Notes under the pieces: model-generated | Database searches by the model: none | Told to the model about the DNA's origin: nothing | What the model saw: the letters and a program-made list of their open reading frames with translations, nothing else | Made by a program: the position numbers and the translations under genes | DNA from: Chara braunii | Lineage: Eukaryota > Streptophyta > Charophyceae > Charales > Characeae | NCBI GenBank assembly: GCA_003427395.1 | Contig: BFEA01000390.1 | Coordinates: 613,091 to 636,012, forward strand | Direction: 5' to 3' | DNA: 22,922 nt | In this document: in pieces, positions 1 through 7,365 of the stretch | Layout: the number at the start of each line of letters is the position of its first letter | How positions within the stretch are numbered: the stretch's first letter is position 1

Positions 1-262
1 AATCAGCTTTGAGCAACTGATTGATTGATTGATTAATTGATTGATTTTGAATGTCTTCAAAAAAAAAAAAAAAGAGGAAAGAAAAAGAAGAAAAAACAAA
101 CCGAAATCAATCAATCAAATAATCAATAAACTCTGAGCGATTGATTGATTGGTTTTGAACGTCTTCACACGACCCCAAAAAAAAAAAACAAAAAAAAAAA
201 CGAAATCAATCAATCAATCAATCAAACAAACAACTCGTTGATTGATCGATTGATTGATCCGA
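1..262. repeat. GATT/AATC tetranucleotide repeats with poly-A tracts
   Basis: Imperfect runs of GATT and of its complement AATC alternate with A-rich tracts. GATT runs lie near 20-55, 140-155 and 238-258, and AATC runs near 105-125 and 202-225. Because both orientations are present, the single strand could fold into several hairpins. A short phrase (GGTTTTGAACGTCTTC and its near copy TGATTTTGAATGTCTTC) occurs twice, about 115 bp apart, which suggests an old local duplication. No coding signal is seen. Confidence 0.6.
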
Positions 263-657
263 GCAAATTACAAACAAACCAGTGCTGGGCCGGCAACCGC
301 CCGGTTAAGCTACCCCGGTCCAACTGGAGCCGGACGAGGCCCCGGGGGGGTGAAGCGGGAAACCGTTTTTTTTTTTTAAAAAGTGCCCAAATATCTTCTT
401 TTTTTTTTTCTTTTTCGGCAGATTCCGACTGCGCTCTTCAAGAGCTGTCGGAATCCGCAATAAAATTTTCAAGGTGCAATATTTTTCAGGGGCTTCAGAG
501 GGAGGCAGGGGGTTATTATTGACATCAGGCAACTACGGCTTTCATGGGGAGCGGTCAAGTAAGCCAGTTCACTTATCCGACCCCCCCGTGGCTGGAGCAC
601 TTCGTGGAGTGTGTCATTTGATATTGATACCCCACGAACTGAACCGGATATGATGAG
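263..657. other. Non-coding stretch: GC-rich tract, poly-T tracts, no gene seen
   Basis: A CCGG-rich segment (about 285-352) is followed by T-rich runs (363-412). Open frames here run through homopolymers and are not credible. A TGA at 640-642 closes the frame just upstream of the first candidate exon, so any exon would have to begin after it. Confidence 0.4.
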
Positions 658-777
658 ATGAAGTCCTTGTCAGAAGTTATAGCTCTTCCAGAGTATAACT
701 CGACAGCAGAAGAGTTATGGTTCCAGCTTTCAGCTCGTGGAGGCAGATCATTTTCTGTTTGTTGGTTTCTACATAAG
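658..777 (+). CDS. Candidate exon 1 of an unrecognised host gene
   Basis: An ATG at 658 opens a 40-codon frame beginning MKSLSEVIALPEYNSTAEEL. It ends with AAG followed by GTGAGT, a strong 5' splice site, at 777/778. The frame is open only back to a TGA at 640-642, so it is either a first exon or begins at an acceptor such as GATGAG just before the ATG. The exon ends in phase 0, which matches an acceptor (TTTTTCCACAG) at 943. The composition looks protein-like, but I recognise no domain. The model rests on splice consensus and phase agreement only. Confidence 0.42.
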
Positions 778-943
778 GTGAGTTATCAGTCCGGAAGTAT
801 CTTGCCTGGTAGTCTGTCCAGATACATGTAGTGGAGCAAGGTCCATTCGAGATAGATAGAGAGAAGAATATAGCTTAGGGCTTGCACCTCGGATGGCTCT
901 GACATCACGATTCCAAAATCCGAACCCATAACTTTTTCCACAG

Positions 944-1046
944 ATGGCAGGGACGTTGCAGAAGGATATAATCTCAGCAGAGCCTCATCACAAGCATAGT
1001 GTTCCCCTCGTGGCTGAGGGTGAAAGAGCATCAGATGTTGCCAATG
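944..1046 (+). CDS. Candidate exon 2 of the same unrecognised gene
   Basis: It follows a good acceptor (pyrimidine tract then CACAG, ending at 943) and is read in phase 0 as MAGTLQKDIISAEPHHKHSV and onwards. The donor at 1046/1047 (ATG then GTAACT) leaves phase 1, which fits the acceptor of the third candidate exon. If unspliced, the frame runs about 20 codons further to a TAA near 1110. Intron 1 is 166 bp. Function unknown; no conserved domain seen. Confidence 0.42.
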
Positions 1047-1106
1047 GTAACTGGTACGTTGGACCACAAGATGACAAATTGGAGAAGGGGCCTACCCGAC
1101 CCACAT

Positions 1107-1186
1107 CTTAAGAAAAATGTGTGGCGGTTCTCCGCTGCTGATCTGCAAAGATCAGCGGCAGATATCCTCTGCCCGTTTTTCTTAAG
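1107..1186. repeat. Fold-back (MITE-like) inverted repeat with 11-bp ends
   Basis: CTTAAGAAAAA (1107-1117) is the exact reverse complement of TTTTTCTTAAG (1176-1186). The centre also pairs: GCTGATCT faces AGATCAGC across a 4-nt loop. The arms between are only partly complementary. A further copy of the centre motif lies just downstream near 1204-1224. No clear target duplication flanks it, so the mobile-element label is tentative. Confidence 0.5.
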
Positions 1187-1872
1187 AAATGGGGTCCTGC
1201 CCGATCTTTGCCGCTGATCTGCGACAATTGGTGGCCAAGATTGGCCACTTTTTGGACTTGAAAAATCCGGGCCTACAGGACCCGGTTTCGAAATTGCGGG
1301 GCAGGGCCCACCCCCACGAGGCCTCGGGAACACATACGTGCCAGCAAAAAAAAAAATTCAGGCCCCAGCGAAAATGCGCCGGGGGCAACCGGGAGGGAAC
1401 CGTCCTGGGCCACCGGCCGGTCCAACCGGGAGGACCGCGGATGGGGCAGGGGTCCCCGGTCCATCCGGGGACCAGCCGTGAAACAAACCAGAAAAAAAGG
1501 GAAAAAAAGAGAAAACAAAATGACAAAGTGGGGGAGAGTTCCGAAATTATGTAACCCCCCTAACTTTCGATTTTTTTTTTTTTTTCCTGCTGAACAAAAT
1601 TAAACGAAAAATTACAGGTGGATGCTTTATGTAGTAGTCTATCAGTAAAACAAAATTCAAAAAAAAGAAAAAAAAATAGGCCCCGAAAAGGGGTTTGGTG
1701 GGCCCTGAACCCGGGGTCGGCCCCCCCCGGGAGTTCGGGTCAGCCCCCCGGCCGTTCCGGGGAACCCCCCCCCCCGACCATTCGGGGGGGTAACACCGAT
1801 TGTGATATTATACTATTATCCCATTTAACTGCAGGGTGTCATCTGTGTGCAGCACGTTGCCATCGGAGCGCA

Positions 1873-1873
1873 T

Positions 1874-1930
<57 letters not shown>
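1873..1930. repeat. (GT)n(GA)n compound microsatellite
   Basis: About 26 bp of GT is followed directly by about 32 bp of AG. It sits just before the candidate 3' splice site ATTACAG, so the usual pyrimidine tract is replaced by purines on the + strand. Confidence 0.9.
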
Positions 1931-1934
<4 letters not shown>

Positions 1935-1937
1935 CAG

Positions 1938-2014
1938 GCAGGGACTATTATAGGGTCTTGAGTGCCCAGGATCTGATTCGACACTTTGAGGAAAGACATC
2001 AGTTGGGCATCTGA
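1938..2014 (+). CDS. Candidate terminal exon of the unrecognised gene
   Basis: After ATTACAG the two bases GC complete a glycine codon with the last G of exon 2. The frame then reads RDYYRVLSAQDLIRHFEERH and a few more residues to a TGA at 2012-2014. The peptide is hydrophilic and helix-like and looks like real coding sequence. Both splice junctions of the three-exon chain keep phase, giving a protein of about 99 residues if it starts at 658. Weak point: the acceptor is preceded by a GA run instead of pyrimidines. In the same frame the sequence stays open upstream through the microsatellite, so an exon starting at 1835 is an alternative. Confidence 0.38.
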
Positions 2015-2700
2015 CGGGGAGACTATTTTTGTTGTACTACGAGTTTTGCTCTTATCTCCTCTCCCCTCTTTATTCTTTGTCTCTGTTCCCCCTTCATCAT
2101 CTGTGGTTATCTTCCTATGCGCATGAGCAAGGAGGGACCTTTCTTCTGTGTATGACTCCCTCCTTGCAGTGTGACATGTGGGATGGTGCTGGTGTGAGTC
2201 GAGTCTGAGTCTGGTGTGTCAGGTCTTATCTTGAGTCTTCCGCTGTGCTACATTGCTTCATTTTTTGTCTGTTTGCAACTTTGCGTACACATTGATTGTA
2301 TGCGTCCTTATCATCACCTTGCTGTTCCTTCAGTTCTTTTTGCATCGCTCACCATGTGTTTTTTAAACATTCTGTTTTGTTGCATGTGATGTCCAAGGGA
2401 TGTGGTTTCCTTACAAATGAAAAAAAAAAAAAAAACTTTACCCATCCTTGTGGGCACAGAAGGCTGTGATTTGGTGATCCTATTCAAGTGATGGACTTTC
2501 ACTTTGTATGATAACCTTTTTCAAGAGGCGTTTCCCACTTATATGCGTTTAGCGGTCAGGCCTGCGGCTGAATGGTACACACATGTAACTGTTGTTAAAC
2601 AGATCATGAGATCAAATCCTGATGGATACAGTAAGGTTGGCGGCGTACCCTCTTTGGGAAAAGAAAAAAAACGAAGAATCTGCAAGGAAATTGAAGGAAT
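2015..2700. other. Spacer between candidate genes; no gene seen
   Basis: Pyrimidine-rich sequence (about 2040-2100) and a poly-A run (2419-2436). The first part could be 3' UTR of the upstream candidate gene, but no clear AATAAA signal is visible. Short open frames here show no domain. Confidence 0.4.
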
Positions 2701-2701
2701 G

Positions 2702-2709
2702 TATAAAAT
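2702..2709 (+). promoter_or_regulatory. Possible TATA box
   Basis: TATAAAAT lies 78 bp before the first in-frame ATG (2787) of the second candidate gene. Between them an upstream frame (ATG at 2734) ends in a TGA at 2788-2790 that overlaps the 2787 ATG as ATGA. This is suggestive of a promoter and uORF but is based on motif alone. Confidence 0.25.
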
Positions 2710-2786
2710 ATGTCACGCTTAAGAAGGAGATATATGTTGGTGTTATATCCTGTTGCCCATATGCTTGGCAGCATCTTGAGATCTCT

Positions 2787-3547
2787 ATGAAGATTCATGG
2801 AGCGTCAGGCAAGGACTCCTCGGAAACGGAGCCACTGCCCTGGAGGCGCATGCCCCCACGGCGGCACCTTCAGAACCGTCAAGTACAAGCTGATGATGCA
2901 AATCAGAGAACAAGAGAAAGTGGGGAGGGTAGGGGCACGGTGCCGGTCCCATCTGGTGTGGGCGTGCCAAGTCCAGTTATCCCTGTGCCACTGGGAATCC
3001 CTGTAACAACAGACGCCGAACCTGTTCTGGATGATGGTGGGCCATTCAGAAGAGCATCAGGAAGGGAAGCGGGGCCGTCGAGAACAGCATCAGAAAGAGA
3101 AGCAGGGTCGCGCAGAACAGCATCGGGACAAGAAGCAGGCTTGTTCAGAAGATCATCGGGAACAGCCTTGGGAAGAGAAGCAGGGTCGTTGAACGGTGAT
3201 TCGTCCATGGAGACGGAATTTCAAGTGGCAAAGAGGAGGAAATATTGTGCATGTTCAATGTCCAGAGACAAGGAGGGGGAATTACCTCCAAACTCCGAAC
3301 GACATGGAGCAATGGAAGCGGCGGGCCCGAGCATGGAGCCAGTTCAAGAGTCTGGGCAAGCAGTGTGTGATGGTAGTCATGTTAATGGTGAAAACCATCA
3401 ATCAGGTCAAACACAGAGGCAAGGCAGTTATCCTGCGCCCCCTAAGCATAAAGGAGGAGGAGATGAATTGCAGGTACCTGAAAAGGACAAGGAAGACTGG
3501 GAGATGATGCCACCCTCCTTCAGACATAACGCTGTTGAGAGAGGCAG
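2787..3547 (+). CDS. Candidate large exon of a second host gene, low-complexity protein
   Basis: The frame is open from 2622 to a stop at about 3602. I place the start at the ATG at 2787. The product is basic and disordered: a Pro/Val-rich patch, then 11-residue repeats of the type RxASxxEAGx (3045-3188), then a KRRK cluster and Ser/Gln/Gly-rich sequence. The exon can end at 3547 (CAG then GCAAGT, a strong GC-type donor, phase 2) or at 3473 (CAG then GTACCT, phase 0). Each has a matching acceptor ahead of the next exon. Just before 3547 it encodes HNAVERGR, which has the His-X3-Glu-X3-Arg spacing of basic helix-loop-helix DNA-binding regions. The family call is only a suggestion. Confidence 0.42.
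3045..3188 (+). repeat. 33-bp tandem repeat inside an exon
   Basis: Three exact-length 33-bp units (3045-3077, 3078-3110, 3111-3143) are followed by a 45-bp unit with a 12-bp insertion. All lengths are multiples of three, so the frame is kept and the repeat encodes 11-residue units. Confidence 0.75.
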
Positions 3548-3707
3548 GCAAGTGATTGCTTATCTCACCAAAAACACTAATTGCATTTCCGGTCCTGTCT
3601 GATTTTGCTATTTGCTAACATGAGAGTACCCCACCTGCAGCTGGGGGGCAAGGTGAATTACTATGGCCTAATCATCCATACGGGATTCTGCAGGACACAA
3701 ATGACCA

Positions 3708-3710
<3 letters not shown>

Positions 3711-3767
<57 letters not shown>
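3711..3767. repeat. (TC)n microsatellite in candidate intron
   Basis: About 57 bp of uninterrupted TC dinucleotide, followed by a short GGGT run. It lies in the 0.4-kb intron between the two candidate exons of the second gene. Confidence 0.95.
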
Positions 3768-3769
<2 letters not shown>

Positions 3770-3913
3770 GTGGGTGGGTGTCACAGACACGTGGACACAC
3801 TTTCTGCTCCTCACCTCCCAAGCAGGTGTGTAATGTGACGAAAGGAGGGGAGCCTTCTTGAAATGAATTTTCAAAATGTAGTTTGCAGCTTTAAAATTGT
3901 CTTGTGCTGTTAG

Positions 3914-4285
3914 GTTGATAGCATCGGCTGGATGTTGACTGGCAGGAGACGTGCAAGAGTAGCTGCTGCACGGGAGCGGATGGGGGAGACTATAGAGAAG
4001 CTTAGGGTGCTTCTTGATCGACCTAAGCGGAACACAAGTTGCTGCATCGCCAAGACTGATGGGACTGCAAAAGGGAGTGAAGATGGCACCCATCAAAATG
4101 GAAGCTCAGAAAATGATGGTGAAAGCGAAGTGAAGGAAGTGCACGCAAATGACGTGCAGCAAACGGGTAACAGACTCGACGGAAAGCCACTCGATATCAG
4201 AACTCGCATTGCAGCAGATGTCGCTAAATGCTTGAACGGCATAGATACGGAGGATCTTCTGATTGAGCACCTTCTGCTGAAGGGG
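3914..4285 (+). CDS. Candidate internal exon of the second host gene
   Basis: The frame is open from the acceptor CTGTTAG (ends 3913) to the donor GGG then GTAAGT at 4285/4286, a consensus 5' splice site. Two start options keep frame with the previous exon: 3914 (phase 0, paired with the GT donor at 3473) or 3946 (phase 2, paired with the GC donor at 3547). The product has a basic helix (GRRRARVAAARERMGETIEK then LRVLL), a Ser/Asn/Glu-rich linker and a second helix-like segment ending IDTEDLLIEHLLLKG. If the GC intron is used, the basic helix directly continues HNAVERGR. No downstream exon was found. The following intron would contain the retroelements. Confidence 0.45.
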
Positions 4286-4328
4286 GTAAGTTAAAAAACT
4301 TCTCTCGCCTTCAACTAGAATTCATGGC

Positions 4329-5137
4329 TGTCACGAAGGGTATCACGAAGGGTATTATGATTACTATTATGGTCCCAAAAGGTGCAACGAACCTCTCAGT
4401 TCACCACCAATGAGCGAACACAATCACACAACATGCATGAATGAGATCACACGAAATTCACACTGGAGGCCCGAGAGATGAAGACCAGGTAGAATCCCAA
4501 CAAATTATCATATAAGCAATTAAGAGTTTCAGTCACAGGCGCCCACGAGCTCAAACCCACGTATTCAGCATCTCCAGTCAGGTATGCAACTCTTTCGAAG
4601 CTCTTCTCTCTTCGCTCTCAGTCTTCTCTCTGTCTACCACCTCCCTGTGTCTTCTCTCCCTACTTGCATGCACTCCCACACCTTCTACTACTCGAGGACC
4701 AACTCTGAATACACCCACTGCTAACTCTACTAACCCCTCTGAAGTCTACTACTAACTACTAGCACTGGCGCATCTATGGCTGCCTTCCCTCTACCAGCGC
4801 TGGGCAGCTATCATTGCTCCCTCTCTCTCTTTCTCTCTCTACTAGTGCAGCTCTCTGGCTCAGCGCTCCGCTCCTCACAATAGCGCACAAGTGCATCAGC
4901 ACTTCCACACTTCACGCAGATGAGCAATCTGCCCAATGAGGAGGCTGGCCAGTCCTTATATTGTCTTGGACAGAGCTTCAGCTCGTGCCAGCCTCTGCTT
5001 CGTGGGGCTTGACTTGGTTCCGGTACCACATCCCCACGGCCTGTTTGCTTTTGGATGTCAGGGCCTGGTACCTTACCGAATTTTCATTGGTGTGCTGGTG
5101 CTTGGGCCTTTTGAGTCACGACTTTTCTATTATGACA
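4329..5137 (-). mobile_element. Candidate solo LTR of a minus-strand retroelement
   Basis: The segment is bounded by TGTCA (4329-4333) and TGACA (5133-5137), a 5-bp terminal inverted repeat with TG/CA ends, 809 bp apart. On the minus strand a TATA-like TATAAGG lies near 4961-4955. Downstream the phrase GCGCTATTGTGAGGAGCGGA resembles GCGCTATAGTGAGCGCAGGA in the LTR of element 2. Flanks carry CATGG on the left (with one extra base) and CATGA on the right, at best an imperfect target duplication. The reading as an LTR is inference. Confidence 0.4.
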
Positions 5138-5780
5138 CATGATTTTGACTGTGGACTGTGACTCCTGCCTCTGGGACATGAGTCTTGCCTATGGAGTTGC
5201 CCTTTGTTTGTGGGATGTGACTTTCCAAGATGACTTTTCATTATGAGACGTGATTTTGCCCCTAGGATGTGACTGTTTGCCGGGTGTCTGTTGGACTTGA
5301 CTGCTAAGGTACCCAACTGTGACTTTTGTGAAACTGACTAATTCGGCCTTTCTTGGCCAGGGCCTCTGACCCTGAGACTCAAATTTAGGGTCTGAATCGT
5401 GGAAGGCCTTTCAAAGGATCCATTCAATGCTGTCAGATAGCAAAAGGGGCTAGCTTGCTGGTACTAAGCAAACGGACTGCCGCCCCCACAATAGAAGGGG
5501 CAGGAGTGTGTGTTGGGTAAAAAAAAAAAAAAAGGGATAGCAAAAGGGGCTAGCAGGAATAGATGTCAGAGAACAGAATGGGCTAGCAGGATTAGCTGTG
5601 ACAGTTACAAAGCAGGGGTAGAGCGGTGGTACATCCTTCTGGAGAGGACGTAATAAATGCCGATGTCTCAGTCTCTCCCGGCCATAACGGGGAGGGGTGC
5701 CGAGTGGGTATCCCTTGATGAGACGGACGGTGGACCCACTTTCCAGCTGATATAATAAAAAGAACATTTCAAGGAAAAGA
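5138..5780. other. Degenerate repeats, no gene seen
   Basis: From about 5140 to 5300, loose copies of a GGGATGTGACTTTGCC-like unit follow each other at 15-22 bp spacing. From 5436 a 19-bp direct repeat (GATAGCAAAAGGGGCTAGC) recurs exactly 100 bp later at 5536, with a weaker third copy near 5577. A poly-A run lies at 5520-5533. Open frames on the minus strand run through poly-A and show no domain. Confidence 0.4.
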
Positions 5781-5783
5781 AAA

Positions 5784-5787
5784 AAGA
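5784..5787 (+). repeat. Target-site duplication AAGA of LTR-B, left copy
   Basis: AAGA directly precedes the TGAAATGG start of LTR-B. The same AAGA directly follows its TTGCA end at 14185-14188. Confidence 0.7.
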
Positions 5788-5928
5788 TGAAATGGTTTTC
5801 ACCTTTCTGCAGTCACAGATGCGGGCACTAGAGTTCGATTCCCAAACGTTACCTTGCCCATGTACAGTATTGAGTTGACGCCCGAGTGTTTGAACCCGTG
5901 ACCTGTATTTTTTGGTAGTTGTTTGATG
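5788..5928 (+). mobile_element. LTR-B, left part of a solo LTR split by element 1
   Basis: It starts TGAAATGGTTTTCACC, almost identical to the starts of LTR-A (5929) and LTR-3 (22385). It could be mistaken for a tandem copy, but it breaks off at GATG and its natural continuation, also beginning GATG and then TCTGTCGTA, is found at 13375. Compared with LTR-A the join is seamless: GTAGTTGTTTGATGTCTGTC against CAGTTAGTAGTCTGTC. It is therefore the left 141 bp of one LTR into which element 1 inserted. Confidence 0.75.
5925..5928 (+). repeat. Target-site duplication GATG of element 1, left copy
   Basis: GATG lies directly before the TG start of LTR-A. GATG also follows the CA end of the truncated 3' LTR at 13375-13378. 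With the AAGA pair around LTR-B this gives two independent 4-bp duplications for the same LTR family. Confidence 0.72.
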
Positions 5929-6371
5929 TGAAACGGTTTTCACCTTTTACAGTAGCAGATGCATATCCCAGGGCTCGATCCCTAGACCTTGCCCTACCCA
6001 TGTACAGTACCTGTGTAGACCCGAGAGTTGAACCTGCGACCTGTGTATTTGTTACAGTTAGTAGTCTGTCGTAGGGTCCCAAAGGAAACAGGGGTTGGAT
6101 CTGTAGATCTATAGAGTAGGAGTCTTAGCAAGTTCCAGAAGCCTAGCTGTAGTCCTTCTAGAAGGTCAGCAAGTGGGCAAGTGGGCAAGTGGTGAGTCAA
6201 GTGGTGGACTAAACTGCAGTGCAATTGCAGTACGACTACGGTTGGTTAGCAGTGAGTCCACAGTCAGTCAGCGGTGAGGTCCAGTCAGTCCCAGTCCGGT
6301 CCAGCAAGTACCACGAGGGACTGTGAGCACCATGGGCTGATGGAAGAGGGCAGACCAACGAGTTTCAGAAG

Positions 6372-6378
6372 TATAAAT
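6372..6378 (+). promoter_or_regulatory. TATA box of LTR-A
   Basis: TATAAAT sits in the block GAAGTATAAATCAAGAGGC, which is conserved in LTR-B (13760) and LTR-3 (22793). It is the likely promoter of the genomic retroelement transcript. Confidence 0.65.
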
Positions 6379-6522
6379 CAAGAGGCAGCGCCCAGCCTTT
6401 CATTGATTCCTGCGTGAGCCATGCGGAAGCGCTGCCACAGCGACTTGTGCAAGGAGGTCTGCAGAGAGCCCGGAGCTGAAGTGGGCGAGAGAGAAGGAGC
6501 GTAGCATAGCGATAGGGTAGAG

Positions 6523-6538
6523 GCAGCCATAGCTGCCA
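6523..6538 (+). other. CATA-loop hairpin in the transcribed part of LTR-A
   Basis: GGCAGC-CATA-GCTGCC has perfect 6-bp arms, about 150 bp downstream of the TATA box. Similar stems around the same CCATAG core occur again in the leader and in the LTRs of other elements in this window. Confidence 0.5.
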
Positions 6539-6783
6539 TAGCTGTAGTTTAGTGTGAAGTGTGTGTGAGTATGGGTGGTGTTCAGAGTGACGCGTGTGGG
6601 ATATCCAGGGTGATCCGGTGTGTGTGAACAGTGAGTTGTTTGGGCGCTGAATCGCCATAGCCAGTTGAAAGTGAACTTGTATCTGGATGCCATATCTCTG
6701 AGTTTTGAGTGGGCGCATGTCCAGTTTGCTGCGCTGCTGTTTACATGCATAAAAAGTGTGAATGAGAACGAGTCTGATTGCAT

Positions 6784-6795
6784 TGGTATCAGAGC
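6784..6795 (+). other. Primer-binding site, initiator Met tRNA
   Basis: TGGTATCAGAGC is complementary to the 3' end of plant initiator methionine tRNA and begins two bases after the terminal CA of LTR-A. It is the expected start site of minus-strand reverse transcription. Confidence 0.85.
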
Positions 6796-6875
6796 TGGTA
6801 CCCGCTATCCCATGCGCGCCGGGTTGTGTGTCGCAGGGTGATGCGCCATAGTAGAGCTGGCTGCCGAAGGTTGTA

Positions 6876-6891
6876 GTCCGCCATAGCGGAC
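6876..6891 (+). other. CATA-loop hairpin in the leader of element 1
   Basis: GTCCGC-CATA-GCGGAC has perfect 6-bp arms with a stem sequence different from the 6523 hairpin but the same loop. The change on one arm is matched on the other. Confidence 0.5.
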
Positions 6892-6947
6892 CTGAGGTTG
6901 GAGAAGCCGCCGCGCACCTGTAAGAGAAGACCACGACGAAGACGACG

Positions 6948-6950
<3 letters not shown>

Positions 6951-6993
<43 letters not shown>
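6951..6993. repeat. (GA)n microsatellite
   Basis: Uninterrupted GA repeat in the leader. A second run lies at 7058-7081. The two are followed by related sequence (GAGCGATACAAGxTTGG), so the segment may be a local duplication. Confidence 0.9.
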
Positions 6994-6997
<4 letters not shown>

Positions 6998-7365
6998 GGT
7001 TGAGCGATACAAGATTGGGTTACTATGTACCTGCTGCGCTGAAGATACCGCTACGGCGAGAGAGAGAGAGAGAGAGAGAGATGAGCGATACAAGTTTGGC
7101 TGTTACGTACCTGTGAAGTTGCCGTGCAGTTCCACGAAGAAGAAGGTAGCGACCATAGCCGCGAAGTGTCACCACGGAGTAACGAAGGAGGGTGAGAGAG
7201 GACAGAGGAGGAGAGACCGAGAAGGGGGAGAGAAGCCATAGCCGAGAAGAGGCGAACAAAAACAAAAAAAAAAAAAGAAAGAGAAAGAAGACAGCAGGGT
7301 GAAAGGAGGCGAGGAAGGTGAAGGGAAGAAAGAGGTTGGTGAGGAAAGTGAAGTCGGCAGCCATA

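Larger units (their letters stand above)
1047..1937 (+). other. Candidate intron 2, filled with repeats
   Basis: This 891-bp intron is inferred from the donor GTAACT and an acceptor ATTACAG. It contains a fold-back repeat (1107-1186), GC-rich blocks near 1270-1460 and 1680-1795 separated by A/T homopolymers, and a GT/GA microsatellite that directly abuts the acceptor. Short open frames inside it follow the repeats and are not counted as genes. Confidence 0.35.
5929..6782 (+). repeat. LTR-A, complete 5' LTR of element 1
   Basis: The 854-bp LTR starts TGAAACGG and ends GATTGCA, with TG/CA termini. The U3 part holds a perfect 12-bp palindrome CCTTCTAGAAGG (6154-6165) and repeated CAAGTGGG phrases (about 6169-6195). 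A TATA box lies at 6372. The downstream part carries three GCCATAGC motifs. The end is fixed by the primer-binding site one base later and by the identical end of the 3' remnant at 13374. Confidence 0.82.

Noticed and set aside
6001-6060. tRNA gene in the LTR
   Set aside because: Only a T-arm-like phrase is present; no acceptor stem, D-arm or pairing T-stem.
5788-6062. Simple 141-bp tandem duplication
   Set aside because: The left copy continues perfectly at 13375 and the boundaries carry a 4-bp target duplication, so nested insertion explains it better.
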